A stretch of 53,139 nucleotides of DNA from Streptomyces spinoverrucosus (GTDB lineage Bacteria > Actinomycetota > Actinomycetes > Streptomycetales > Streptomycetaceae), in NCBI RefSeq assembly GCF_006539505.1, contig NZ_BJND01000063.1, positions 1 to 53,139 on the forward strand, read 5' to 3'. A program made the translations under genes and the position numbers. Shown here one piece after another: positions 25,033 through 33,424 of this stretch (positions within the stretch are counted from its first letter, which is position 1; every line of letters starts with the position of its first letter). Below the pieces are notes generated by a model. It was not told the DNA's origin. It searched no databases and saw only the letters and a program-made list of their open reading frames with translations.

Positions 25033-25428
25033 ATGACCAGCAAGAACGTCGACATCGCAAGTGAGTACTTCCAGGCCGTGCAGACGGGTGACCTGCCCAA
25101 GGTGGGCGAGCTTCTGGACGAGGCGATCGTCTGGCACCAGCCGGGCGCCAACCGGTTCTCCGGTGAGCACAAGGGGCGCGACGCCGTCTTCGCAATGCTC
25201 GGCGGGATGATGGAGGCCAGCCAGGGCTCCTTCGCCATCGACACGGTCCACGCCCTGATGGGCAACGGCGACATGGTGGCCGCCTCGATCCACTTCGCCG
25301 GGCGGCGCGACGACGCCTCCATGAGCATGGACGGCGTGGATGTCCTGCGCCTCAAGGACGGCAAGATCGTCGAGATGTGGCTGTTCTCCGGCGACCAGGC
25401 GGCCGAGGACGCCTTCTGGGGACAGTAG
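25033..25428 (+). CDS. SnoaL-like/NTF2-fold protein (tandem copy 2)
   Basis: 131 residues with AAGGAG before ATG 25033. Same family as the preceding gene: DIASEYFQAVQTGDLPKVGE, AIVWHQPGANRFSG, MDGVDVLRLKDGKIVEMW, AEDAFWG. 126 bp separate the two. A strong hairpin follows at 25453-25489. Small NTF2-fold proteins next to HxlR and DJ-1 genes are frequent in actinomycete stress loci; the substrate is not evident. Confidence 0.88.
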   Translation: MTSKNVDIASEYFQAVQTGDLPKVGELLDEAIVWHQPGANRFSGEHKGRDAVFAMLGGMMEASQGSFAIDTVHALMGNGDMVAASIHFAGRRDDASMSMDGVDVLRLKDGKIVEMWLFSGDQAAEDAFWGQ

Positions 25429-25452
25429 GCCGCCCGCATCCTTCCCGGACGG

Positions 25453-25489
25453 AAGCCGTCCGGCACTGCGGTACCGTGCCGGACGGCTT
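25453..25489 (+). terminator. Intrinsic-terminator-like hairpin
   Basis: Perfect 13-bp stem, AAGCCGTCCGGCA (25453-25465) with TGCCGGACGGCTT (25477-25489), 11-base loop, 25 bp after the SnoaL-like stop and ahead of convergent hxlR. No long T tract, as usual in Streptomyces. Confidence 0.7.
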
Positions 25490-25591
25490 GTTGCGTGGGT
25501 TACCAGGCGACCGACGGCACGATCCCTCGACTACGGGTGACTCCGGGCGCGAGTTCAGGACGCCGCCCGCACCGTCGGGTCCACGTACCCG

Positions 25592-25975
25592 TCACGGACA
25601 CTGGCGGGCGTCGTAGCTCTCGCGGGCCGCGAGTACCTCGGAGATGTGGTCCTCGGCCCAACTGCCCAATGCATGAATCGGGGCGTGCAGGGTGCGACCC
25701 AGTGCGGTCAGCTCGTATTCGACCCTGGGCGGTACCTCGGCGTACACGTGCCGGGTGACGATTCCGTCCCGTTCCAGGTCTCGGAGGGTCTCGGTGAGGA
25801 CCTTGGAGCTGATGCCGTCGACGGTGGCGCGCAGGTCGCGGAAGCGCATGCGGTCGGCACTGAGGGCGATGACCACCATGGCCGTCCACTTGTTGGCGAC
25901 GCGAGCGAGTGAGGTGCGGGACGGGCAGGTCGCCGTCATGACGTCGAAGGCCGGAAGCTCTGGCATGCGTGACAT
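25592..25975 (-). CDS. HxlR family transcriptional regulator
   Basis: 127 residues. Winged helix of HxlR type: TCPSRTSLARVANKWTAMVV, MRFRDLRATVDGISSKVLT, TLRDLERDGIVTRHVYAEVP, VEYELTALGRTL. The Cys in the N-terminal TCPS is the redox- or aldehyde-sensing residue in HxlR and HypR relatives. Its promoter carries GGTTAC repeats also present before the SnoaL-like gene at 24505, so it probably controls itself, the SnoaL genes and the DJ-1 gene. Confidence 0.9.
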   Translation of the reverse strand: MSRMPELPAFDVMTATCPSRTSLARVANKWTAMVVIALSADRMRFRDLRATVDGISSKVLTETLRDLERDGIVTRHVYAEVPPRVEYELTALGRTLHAPIHALGSWAEDHISEVLAARESYDARQCP

Positions 25976-25980
25976 CCCCT

Positions 25981-26025
25981 CATTGGTTACGTGAAGGCGA
26001 CTGTTTACCGGTGGCTGGTTACCGA
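25981..26025. promoter_or_regulatory. GGTTAC repeat promoter, copy B (hxlR/DJ-1 intergenic)
   Basis: CATTGGTTACGT (25981-25992), CTGTTTACCG (26001-26010) and CTGGTTACCGA (26015-26025). It aligns with copy A at 24421-24451 including the following GGTGAGT, but carries one extra half-site. Confidence 0.55.
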
Positions 26026-26170
26026 TGGTGAGTGTAGGGCCCCAGGAGGCAGTACTCGACTGAGCTCGGCTGAGGAGAACCGATCGCGGAGCCCACCACC
26101 ACGCTCGCCGGTATGTTCGCCGACGACAGGCAGCGCCGGGAACTACCGGTGGGGCCGAGCCGACCAGTCA
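26026..26170 (+). pseudogene. Degraded third copy of the SnoaL-like gene
   Basis: After promoter copy B, the sequence GAGCCCACCACCACGCTC aligns with the start of the SnoaL copy-1 gene, and GTTCGCCGACGAC matches its codons for LFADD, followed by decay. About 40 codons between these patches are missing and the frame is closed. It shows that the promoter plus gene was once present three times. Too short to encode a protein. Confidence 0.45.
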
Positions 26171-26198
26171 GGAGAGAACTCTCACTGGGAGGTAGTCC

Positions 26199-26875
26199 AT
26201 GGAACGCCGTACTTTCCTGCAGGCGTCCGCGTTGTCGACCGGGCTGGTGGCGACGCGCCCCTCGCCTCGGCGGCGTCGCCGTTGCGTGTCCAGATTCTGC
26301 TCTACGAGGGTGTGGAGGAATTGGATTCCGTCGCGCCTTTCGACGTGCTGTCCATCGCCGCCAACATGGGCGGCGCCATCCGGACGACACTTGTGTCGAC
26401 CAACAAGCCGACCATGGTCACCGCGTCGAGGGGTCTGCGGATCGAGGTACCGCGCGGCTGGTCACCGCAGGACGCCGATGTGCTGATCGTGCCCGGCGGC
26501 ATGCGGCACGACCAGCCAGGATCGGGCATGCACCGGCTGCTCGCGGACAAGGCGTTCATCCGGCGCCTCGCCGACGTCGAAGCGATCATGGTCGGGGTCT
26601 GCACGGGCGTGATGGCCTTGTCGGCGGCCGGATTCACGCGCGGCAGGCCGGCCACCACCCACTCGGACAGCAAGGCCGCACTCGCCGCACAGGGCGCGAA
26701 GGTGGTCAACGCGCGCGTGGTCGATGACGGCGACCTCGTCACGTGCGGTGGCATCACCTCCGGCCTGGATGCCGCGGTCTGGCTGGTCGAGCGGTTCCTC
26801 GGCGCGCAGTTCGCCAACCAGGTCGAGACCGTATTGGAGTACGAGCGCCGCGGCACGGTCTGGCGTAACTCGTAG
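26199..26875 (+). pseudogene. DJ-1/PfpI family protein with Tat signal, single-base frameshift
   Basis: ATG 26199 (GGGAGG ahead) begins a twin-arginine leader, ERRTFLQASALSTGLVAT. The rest, from APLASAASPLRVQILLYEG onward, is in another frame; the total length is 3n+2, so one base is missing near 26250. The body is DJ-1/PfpI: VLIVPGGMRHD, and the nucleophile elbow VGVCTGVMALSAAG with the Cys, then THSDSKAAL and VTCGGITSGLDAAVWL. This resembles isonitrile-hydratase-like members. If the shift is real the exported protein is lost; a sequencing error is equally possible. Divergent from hxlR. Confidence 0.7.
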
Positions 26876-27015
26876 CGCAGCTTGAAGGGTTGATCACTCT
26901 CGGCGACGCTGGACCCACTCGGCGAACCGGCGGTGCGCGGTCGGAGCGCTGACCCCGAACGAGGTGGGCAGTGCCGACCAGGCGCACCCCGGTTTGCAGC
27001 ACGGTGGAGGGCGGG

Positions 27016-28962
27016 TCAGGACGGGATGATCTGCCATTGCTGCCGTGTCTGTGACGCGTACGGCTGCTGCTCGATGTTGGCTCCGTCGGTGGTGCTGCCC
27101 TCGTCGACGCCGAGGGAGAGCCCGCTGTAGCGGTTGATGAGGAAGTGGTTTCCGTCACCGGTGGGCGTGACGGCCCAGTGCTGCTGGGGGGCGTCGGCGT
27201 CTGACCAGATGCCGACGTTGCCGCCGTCCGCGCGGGAGAGATCCGCGACCTCCAGGAGCTTGCCGCTGCCCACACCCTTGATCTTGTAGTAGCCGTCGCC
27301 GGTGCTGGTGAAGGTCCACCTCTGGTTCGCCCGGTTGAGCCACGGCCACTGCAGGACGTTGGTGCCGTTGGCGGTGCCCGCGCCCTCCACGTCGGCGACC
27401 TTGCCGCTGTGCCGGGCGACCAGCCGGTAGACGGTGCCGTCGCCGGGCAGTGTGCTGGACACCAGCGCAGGCTTGGCCGTCCGGCCGCCGATCCTGACGC
27501 CGCCGATGTTGGCGTAGCCGCCGGTGGCCGCGTTGACCTGGATCCGTACGAAGCCCACGTTCCGGGCGGGCCACTCGACCAGCTTGGTCTTGTGGTTGCC
27601 GGCCCAGGTGCCGGTGGCGACGTGGGTGAAGGTGACCCCGTCGGTGCTGGTGGAGATGGTGTAGGAGGTGATGTCACCGTCGGTGGAGTTGGTGCGGTTC
27701 CACTGCTTGGGCAGGTACTCCAGGGTGGAGACGTTGCTCCACACGCCGCCCAGGTCGATGGTGATGGACTGCGGCAGCGACAGGCTCCACGTCGACCAGC
27801 AGGTCTCGTAGCGGACGTCGCTGAGTCCGTCGATGGCGTGGAGCGGTCCCTCGCCGGTGTGGAAGGCGGTCGCATACGCGTTGACCGGTGTGAGGGGGTG
27901 CTCGGCGCGCAGCAGCTGGGTGGGCAGCGGCGGCCTGGAGGTGTCGGGGCTCCATGCGGCGCCGACCTCGGCGAGGCGGTTGACGATGTTGGTGTCCAGC
28001 AGGCCGTCGCGGTTGGGCGGGCAGTTGAGGATGAAGGAGGTGTACTTGGGTTCCAGGTCGGTGAGGTGGGAGAGGATCGCCGACTTGCTCATGAGGCTTT
28101 CGGTCGGGGTGGAGGGGTGCCAGAACCATCCGTTGCTGATGGTCTGTCCCTGCATTCCGGCGTAGGTGTTGCCCGTCGGCGCCGTGATGCCCAGCGGCTC
28201 CTCGAAGAAGATCGCCTCGCTGAGGAAGGGCTCGGTCAGTCCGCCGATGTCGATCATGACGCAGTCCGGCTGCAGCTGCTTCACCAGCGAACGGATCCTC
28301 TGGTAGGAGACGGACTGCTGCCCCATCTGCCATGCGTAACCGTCGGTCATGAACATGTCGATGGTGCCGTAGTTGGTGAGCAACTCGGTGATCTGACCGA
28401 GGATGAAGGTCATGTCGCCGGGCTGGATGGCATCGGTGATTTCGAGCCCGGTCACCTTGTGCCGGCTCTCCCATGCCTCGACGCCGAAGGTGCGGTCCCA
28501 GATCGAGTAGTAGAACCCGACCTTCAGCCCCTTCGCCCGGAAGGCGTCGCAGTACGCCCGCACCACGTCCTGCTTGTAGGAGCTGTTCGCGACATTCTGG
28601 GTGCCATACGCGCTCGGCCACAGGGCGAAGCCGTCATGGTGCTTGGTGGTCAGGATGCCGTAACTCATCTTCGCGGCAACCGCCGCGTCGGCCCACTGCG
28701 CGCAGTTGACGCTCGGGGGAGCGAAAAGGGTGGGGCTCTGGTTGGGTTCGGCCCACTCCTGGTTCGTGAACGTGCCCAGGCTGAAGTGGTTGAACATGCC
28801 GAACCGCATGTCGACCATCTTGCTCAGGTTGCTCTGTGTGTCTGCGGCGGCCGCCTCCGACAGAAGGCCGGAGAAGCCGGGGACGATCGGCAGGGCGGTC
28901 GCGGCGGTCGCCGCACCCGCGGTGCCGAGAAACGTACGGCGATTCATTCTTGATGAGGACAT
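27016..28962 (-). CDS. Secreted alpha-L-fucosidase (GH29) with CBM32-like and ricin-type CBM13 domains
   Basis: 648 residues from ATG 28962 with AGGAG 7 bp ahead. Tat leader NRRTFLGTAGAATAATALP (7-25). GH29 catalytic barrel to about residue 340: LTTKHHDGFALW (105-116) and MFMTDGYAW with the nucleophile Asp207. An F5/8-type C (CBM32) sandwich follows (LHAIDGLSDVRYE, ITIDLGGVWSNV), then a C-terminal ricin-type lectin of about 130 residues with three QW-like repeats (NQRWTF, QQHWAV, RQQWQI). It releases L-fucose from glycans outside the cell and is the last gene of the fucose operon. Confidence 0.92.
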   Translation of the reverse strand: MSSSRMNRRTFLGTAGAATAATALPIVPGFSGLLSEAAAADTQSNLSKMVDMRFGMFNHFSLGTFTNQEWAEPNQSPTLFAPPSVNCAQWADAAVAAKMSYGILTTKHHDGFALWPSAYGTQNVANSSYKQDVVRAYCDAFRAKGLKVGFYYSIWDRTFGVEAWESRHKVTGLEITDAIQPGDMTFILGQITELLTNYGTIDMFMTDGYAWQMGQQSVSYQRIRSLVKQLQPDCVMIDIGGLTEPFLSEAIFFEEPLGITAPTGNTYAGMQGQTISNGWFWHPSTPTESLMSKSAILSHLTDLEPKYTSFILNCPPNRDGLLDTNIVNRLAEVGAAWSPDTSRPPLPTQLLRAEHPLTPVNAYATAFHTGEGPLHAIDGLSDVRYETCWSTWSLSLPQSITIDLGGVWSNVSTLEYLPKQWNRTNSTDGDITSYTISTSTDGVTFTHVATGTWAGNHKTKLVEWPARNVGFVRIQVNAATGGYANIGGVRIGGRTAKPALVSSTLPGDGTVYRLVARHSGKVADVEGAGTANGTNVLQWPWLNRANQRWTFTSTGDGYYKIKGVGSGKLLEVADLSRADGGNVGIWSDADAPQQHWAVTPTGDGNHFLINRYSGLSLGVDEGSTTDGANIEQQPYASQTRQQWQIIPS

Positions 28963-29189
28963 GGCCCACTCCTGAGGATCGATGGCATTGATCGCGATGA
29001 CGACGGCTGTGGAACGGTGCTCCGCTGGAACCTGCCAGCTGGGCAGGTGCCACGTGGAAGGTGACCGCCCGAGGTTGGCGACCGGGTTGTCGTGGGCACC
29101 ATGCCCGGCAAGAGCCGGAAGGGGTGACCACGGCGTCGTAACCCGCGAAGACCTCCGCGACATGTCGTTGAAACAGGTGATGAAGAGAG

Positions 29190-30101
29190 CTACGCGCATG
29201 GTGCTTCCTGAGGAACCGGGGAGCCGGTGACGGTCAGTCCGTAGGTCCGCAGGGCGGTTCCCGTGAAGACCTCTCGGCGTTCGGCAGGATGGAGTGCTGC
29301 CATCAACTCCTGCGCGGCAGCGACGACTTCGGCGTAGGTGGCGGCCAGCCGGCAGACGGGCCAGTCGGAGCCGAACATCAGCCGCCGCGGTCCGAAAGCA
29401 TCCAGCACTGTGTCCGCGTACGGCCGGAGGTCCTCGACGCTCCACTGGCCCCAGTCGGCCTCGGTCACCATGCCGGAGAGTTTGCAGACGGTGTTGGGCA
29501 GCGAGGCCAGCAGGCGCACCGCGTCCGCCCACGGCCGCAGCTCGCCCGAGGCGATGGGGGGCTTGCCCGCATGATCGAGTACGAAGGTGAGGCTGGGAAG
29601 CAGTCGGGCGGTCTCATGGGCGGCCGCGAGCTGGTGGGGCCTGACAACCAGGTCGTACACGAGCCCTGCCTCGGCCACTGCGGCGAGCCCACGCAGCACG
29701 TCCGGCCGCACCAGCCAGCGAGGATCGGATTCGCCCTGCACCTGGTGGCGGATGCCCACCAGGTGCTCGCCACCCGGCCCCTCCCGCAGCGCCGCGAGCG
29801 CGCGGGCGACATCCGGGGAGGTCAGGTCGGTCCAGCCCACGACGCCGGCCACCAGGTCGCTGTCCTGGGCCAAGGCCAGGAACTCGGGCGTTTCCTCCGG
29901 TACATCGATCGTCTGGACCAGGACCGTCGCGGTGACGTCGGCGGCCCGGGCCTCCGGCTCCAGGTCGGCGAGCGTGAAGTCGCCGCGCAGCGGGGCGAGT
30001 TCCCGTCCGGTGATCCAGTCCTGGTCGCGGACGGAGAGGTCCCACACGTGGTGGTGTGTGTCGATGACGCCCCCACCGGTGTTCGCCTCCATGGCGGTCA
30101 C
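29190..30101 (-). CDS. Amidohydrolase family L-fucono-lactonase-like protein
   Basis: 303 residues from GTG 30101, which overlaps the preceding stop by 4 bp and has GGGGGAG 7 bp ahead; ATG 30092 is the alternative. Amidohydrolase_2 barrel: GVIDTHHHVWDL with the metal-binding His pair, GIRHQVQGES, FVLDHAGKPP, CKLSGMVTEA, LMFGSDWPVC with the metal Asp. This is the COG3618 lactonase group that hydrolyses L-fucono-1,5-lactone to L-fuconate. Position between the dehydrogenase and fucosidase genes supports that role. Confidence 0.87.
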   Translation of the reverse strand: MTAMEANTGGGVIDTHHHVWDLSVRDQDWITGRELAPLRGDFTLADLEPEARAADVTATVLVQTIDVPEETPEFLALAQDSDLVAGVVGWTDLTSPDVARALAALREGPGGEHLVGIRHQVQGESDPRWLVRPDVLRGLAAVAEAGLVYDLVVRPHQLAAAHETARLLPSLTFVLDHAGKPPIASGELRPWADAVRLLASLPNTVCKLSGMVTEADWGQWSVEDLRPYADTVLDAFGPRRLMFGSDWPVCRLAATYAEVVAAAQELMAALHPAERREVFTGTALRTYGLTVTGSPVPQEAPCA

Positions 30102-31132
30102 CCCCACGACTCCCCCTTCGGTCGATCGGTCTCTTCGACCGGTGTGGCGGCAGGGACGGGGACGTGCGGGGGCAGCAGCCCCTCGGCGCGCAGTCCGTCC
30201 CAGACCGCGGCCGGCATCGTTCGCCGCAGCTGATCCACTGTGTCGCGGACCTCCTCGGCGGAACGGGCTCCGGACAGTACGCTCGCGACCGCCGGATGGC
30301 CGAACGGGAAGCGCAGAGCGGCCGCGCGCAGCGGTACGCCGTGGCGTTCGGTGACCGCCTTCATGCGCAGCGCCCGGTCCAGCACGTCTACTGGGGCAGG
30401 CGCGTAGTCGTACATGGCCCCGGGTTTCGGGTCGGTGAGCAGACCCGAGTTGAACACCCCGCCGACGATGACTCTCCTGCCGCGGGCGGCGGCCTCCGGC
30501 AGTACCTCCGCAAGCCCCTCCTGCTCCAGCAGGGTGTAGCGGCCGGCGAGCAGCACCACGTCGATGTCGGTCTCGCGCAGGAAGCGGGCGGGGAGGGCGC
30601 ACTGGTTCACTCCGATGCCGATCGCCTTGACGACGCCTTCGCCGCGCAGCCGTTCCAGCGCCGGGTATGCCTCGGTGAGGGCCTGCTCGGCGTGGTGGTC
30701 CGGGTCGTGCAGCAGGGCGATGTCCACACGGTCCAGGCCGAGGCGGTCCAGGCTCCCTTCCAGGGAGCGCAGGACTCCGTCGCGGCTGAAGTCCCAGACT
30801 CGCCGGTGGGTGCCGGGCACGGCGAAGCCGTGGGCGAGATCGTCGCCGCGGCCACCCTCCGGGTTGGGTTCGAGCAGCCGCCCGACCTTGGTGGAGACGG
30901 TGTACGTGTCGCGGTCGCGGTCGCGCAGCGCGGCACCCAGGCGTCGCTCGGACAGCCCGAGTCCGTAGTGCGGGGCGGTGTCGAAGGTGCGTACGCCCGC
31001 GTCCCAGGCCGCCTCCACCGCGGCGAACGCGGCCTCGTCGGTGACCGGGCGGAAGAGGTTGCCGATGCCGGCGGCCCCGAACGACAGCTCGGTGACCCTG
31101 ACTTCGGTGGTGCCCAGCGTGGTCGTTCTCAT
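30098..31132 (-). CDS. Aldo/keto reductase, probable L-fucose dehydrogenase
   Basis: 344 residues. AKR barrel: TFDTAPHYGLGLSERRLG with the catalytic Tyr, VSTKVGRLL with the Lys, DIALLHDPDHH with the His region, GVVKAIGIGVNQ, VGGVFNSGLL. This is the subgroup of D-threo-aldose 1-dehydrogenase/L-fucose dehydrogenase, which oxidises L-fucose to its 1,5-lactone. It overlaps both neighbours by 4 bp (31129-31132 and 30098-30101), so it is tightly coupled with the SDR and lactonase genes. Confidence 0.9.
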   Translation of the reverse strand: MRTTTLGTTEVRVTELSFGAAGIGNLFRPVTDEAAFAAVEAAWDAGVRTFDTAPHYGLGLSERRLGAALRDRDRDTYTVSTKVGRLLEPNPEGGRGDDLAHGFAVPGTHRRVWDFSRDGVLRSLEGSLDRLGLDRVDIALLHDPDHHAEQALTEAYPALERLRGEGVVKAIGIGVNQCALPARFLRETDIDVVLLAGRYTLLEQEGLAEVLPEAAARGRRVIVGGVFNSGLLTDPKPGAMYDYAPAPVDVLDRALRMKAVTERHGVPLRAAALRFPFGHPAVASVLSGARSAEEVRDTVDQLRRTMPAAVWDGLRAEGLLPPHVPVPAATPVEETDRPKGESWG

Positions 31133-32046
31133 GCGCCGGCCGCCGGGCGCAGCCGGAGCCCCTGCATGCCACCGTCGACGGCGAGGGCGATGCCGGTGAC
31201 GGAGGCTGCGGCGGGGCTCGCCAGATAGACCACGGCCGCCGCCACCTCGTCCGCGGTGACCAGGCGGCCCAGGGGCTGGCGTGCGTCGAGGGCGGCGCGT
31301 TCCGCCTTCGGGTCGTCTGCGGCGTCCAGGAGCCGGGTCACCCAGGGGGTGTCGGCGGTGCCGGGGTTGACACAGTTGACGCGGATACCCTCACGGACGT
31401 GGTCGGCAGCCATCGCCAGGGTCAGCGACAGCACCGCGCCCTTGCTCGCGGAGTACAGGGCGCGCTGGGGAAGGCCCGCGGTGGCCGCGCTGGAACAGGT
31501 GTTGACGATCGCCGCGTGCGACGAGCGCCGCAGATACGGGAGGGCGGCGCGGGTGGTGCGCACCGTCCCGAGGACGTTGACGTCGAGGACGCGGTGCCAC
31601 TCCTCGTCGGGGTTGTCCTCGACGGCGCCGATGGCGCCGATGCCCGCGTTGTTGACCAGGATGTCCAGGCTGCCGAGTTGCTGGGCAGCGGCGTCCACGG
31701 CGATACGTACCGAGGCGTCGTCGCCGAGGTCGGCCTTGATGGCGATCAGCGGCTCGGGGGCGCCGGAGGGGTCGAGGTCGAGGACGGCCACCGTGGCGCC
31801 ATGCTCGGCCAGCATCCGGGACGTGGCCAGCCCGATGCCGGACGCGCCGCCGGTGACGACGGCCTTGAGCCCTGACAGGCCGCTCATGCTGGTCAACTTG
31901 CTCAAGGGGGCGCGGTCGACACCGTCCGAGGCGAGGAAGGCGCCGTCGATGTCGGAGGTCACGGAGGACAGATCCAGCAGTCGGCCCTCCTCGGTGCGGA
32001 CGGCGGGCCGCTCCTCGCCGGGCGCGCCGACTCGTAGAAGTCTCAC
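31129..32046 (-). CDS. Fused FAH-hydrolase N terminus + SDR (2-keto-3-deoxy-L-fuconate dehydrogenase-like)
   Basis: 305 residues from GTG 32046 (AAGGAG 7 bp ahead). Residues about 1-50 (VRLLRVGAPGEERPAV, GRLLDLSSVTSDIDGAFL) are the N terminus of a fumarylacetoacetate-hydrolase-fold enzyme such as 2,4-diketo-3-deoxy-L-fuconate hydrolase; its catalytic domain is missing. From ATG 31887 a complete 252-residue SDR follows in frame: VVTGGASGIGLA, NNAGIGAIG, NTCSSAATAG, YSASKGAVL. No ribosome binding site precedes 31887, so the SDR is probably made as the fusion. The SDR should oxidise 2-keto-3-deoxy-L-fuconate; the next step is lost here. Confidence 0.85.
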   Translation of the reverse strand: MRLLRVGAPGEERPAVRTEEGRLLDLSSVTSDIDGAFLASDGVDRAPLSKLTSMSGLSGLKAVVTGGASGIGLATSRMLAEHGATVAVLDLDPSGAPEPLIAIKADLGDDASVRIAVDAAAQQLGSLDILVNNAGIGAIGAVEDNPDEEWHRVLDVNVLGTVRTTRAALPYLRRSSHAAIVNTCSSAATAGLPQRALYSASKGAVLSLTLAMAADHVREGIRVNCVNPGTADTPWVTRLLDAADDPKAERAALDARQPLGRLVTADEVAAAVVYLASPAAASVTGIALAVDGGMQGLRLRPAAGA

Positions 32047-32072
32047 TGGGCGTCTCCTTGACATGGGTGTTG

Positions 32073-32296
32073 TCAGGTGGCTGTCGCCGAGGGGGTCAGA
32101 TGCCAGATCTCGGTCAGGTCCGACCAACTGCCCCCGGTGCCGGTATCTGCCCAGGGCTCCTGACATGGTCCGGTGAGCTTCCACCAGGCTTGGGTGGCCG
32201 CGTCGGCGCCGATCGCGGCCATGCCGGCCTCGAAGTCGTCGCCGTGGTACTCGAAGTAGCCGAACAGCGTGTCCTCGCGCAGATAACCCGTTTCAT
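32073..32296 (-). pseudogene. L-fucose/L-rhamnose mutarotase with internal deletion
   Basis: ATG 32296 with GGAAGG reads MKRV, the normal mutarotase start. It is then joined out of frame to the C-terminal half read in another frame: YLREDTLFGYFEYHGDDFEA, ATQAWWKLTGPCQEPWAD, WSDLTEIWHL. About 40 codons carrying the N-terminal half are missing; the family is 104-115 residues. It should have interconverted fucose anomers for the dehydrogenase. Not functional as read. Confidence 0.75.
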
Positions 32297-32458
32297 CGGG
32301 GTCCTTCCGTGAGTGTGGGCGGCGGTGCCGGACAGCCCGCCATGGCCCTGGCCGGTGACGCATTGGCGTGGGCGTCCGCACGGCGTGGGGCTTGGCGACG
32401 ACGCCGACGTCAGGGAACGCCGGTTGAACACGGCGGCGCCAAGGGCGCGGCTGCCGCC

Positions 32459-33424
32459 TCACTCCTTTGTCGCGCCGGCGAGCATGCCGGACACGAGAGC
32501 GCGTTGGGAGAAGAGGAAGACGATCAGAACGGGGACGATGGTCACGAGGGTGGCCAGGGCCAGTTCGGGTCGCATGATCTGGTTTCCCGCGCCGCTGGAG
32601 GTGTTGAACAGCGGCGAGGCGGCGAGCAGGTTGTTCAGCCCCACCTGCGCCGGGTATTGGGAGCTGTCGGGCAGCATCACGAACGGCAGGAAGAAGTTGT
32701 TCCAGTTGCCGACGAAGTTGAAGAAGCCGACCAGGGCGATCACGGGCTTGGCCAGCGGCATCGCGATGAGACGGAAGACCTGCCACTCCGAGCAGCCGTC
32801 GATGCGTGCTGCGGCGAGCAGGTCGGAGGGGACGTTGGAGGAGAAGTAGATGTAGGTGAGGTAGACCCCGAACGGGAAGAAGGAGAAGGGCAGGATGACC
32901 GACCAGATCGTGCCGTCCAGGTGCACGGCGTTCATCCCCAGGTACAGGGGCAGCACCATCGCGGCCGTCGGCATGAGCATCACGAGCATGGTGATGGTCA
33001 GCAGCATCCGTCGCCCGATGAACCGGGTGAGAGCCAGCGCGTACCCGGCGGGGATCGACGTCACCAGGGTTATGGCCAGCGCGCCGAACGTGTAGAGCGC
33101 CGAGTTCAGCAGCCAGGTGATGATGGCGCCGTCCTGGAACGCGTAGAGGTGGTGCCAGGCGTCGGCGACCGCGCCGAGAGAGCCGAAGGAGAACGGGTTG
33201 TCCCGCACGATCTGGCCATCGGTCTTGGTCGGGGCCAGCAGGAGCCACACCACCGGCACGCAGAAGAACAGCACGGACAGGCCCATGACGATGAGCCAGG
33301 CCAGCCGGGCGGCCAGTGAGCTTGGGCGGCGCTTCCGGCGCATGGGCTTCCTCGGGCTGGAGTGGGCGTCGGCGGTACGGGGCGGCGGGGTTCGGCGGGC
33401 TGTGGTCGTGGGAGCTGTGGTCAT
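32459..33424 (-). CDS. Carbohydrate ABC transporter permease (MalG type)
   Basis: 321 residues from ATG 33424, overlapping the other permease stop by 4 bp. Six hydrophobic helices, and the EAA-like loop LLAAARIDGCSEWQVFRLIAMPL that docks the ATPase. Family CUT1. No ATP-binding gene lies in the operon, as usual for Streptomyces CUT1 systems that share MsiK. The substrate is inferred from context to be fucose or fucosylated oligosaccharide. Confidence 0.92.
   Translation of the reverse strand: MTTAPTTTARRTPPPRTADAHSSPRKPMRRKRRPSSLAARLAWLIVMGLSVLFFCVPVVWLLLAPTKTDGQIVRDNPFSFGSLGAVADAWHHLYAFQDGAIITWLLNSALYTFGALAITLVTSIPAGYALALTRFIGRRMLLTITMLVMLMPTAAMVLPLYLGMNAVHLDGTIWSVILPFSFFPFGVYLTYIYFSSNVPSDLLAAARIDGCSEWQVFRLIAMPLAKPVIALVGFFNFVGNWNNFFLPFVMLPDSSQYPAQVGLNNLLAASPLFNTSSGAGNQIMRPELALATLVTIVPVLIVFLFSQRALVSGMLAGATKE

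Noticed and set aside
29190..31172. 660-codon open frame covering lactonase and aldo/keto reductase
   Set aside because: Only the C-terminal 300 codons have family motifs; the upstream part is out of frame with the real reductase.
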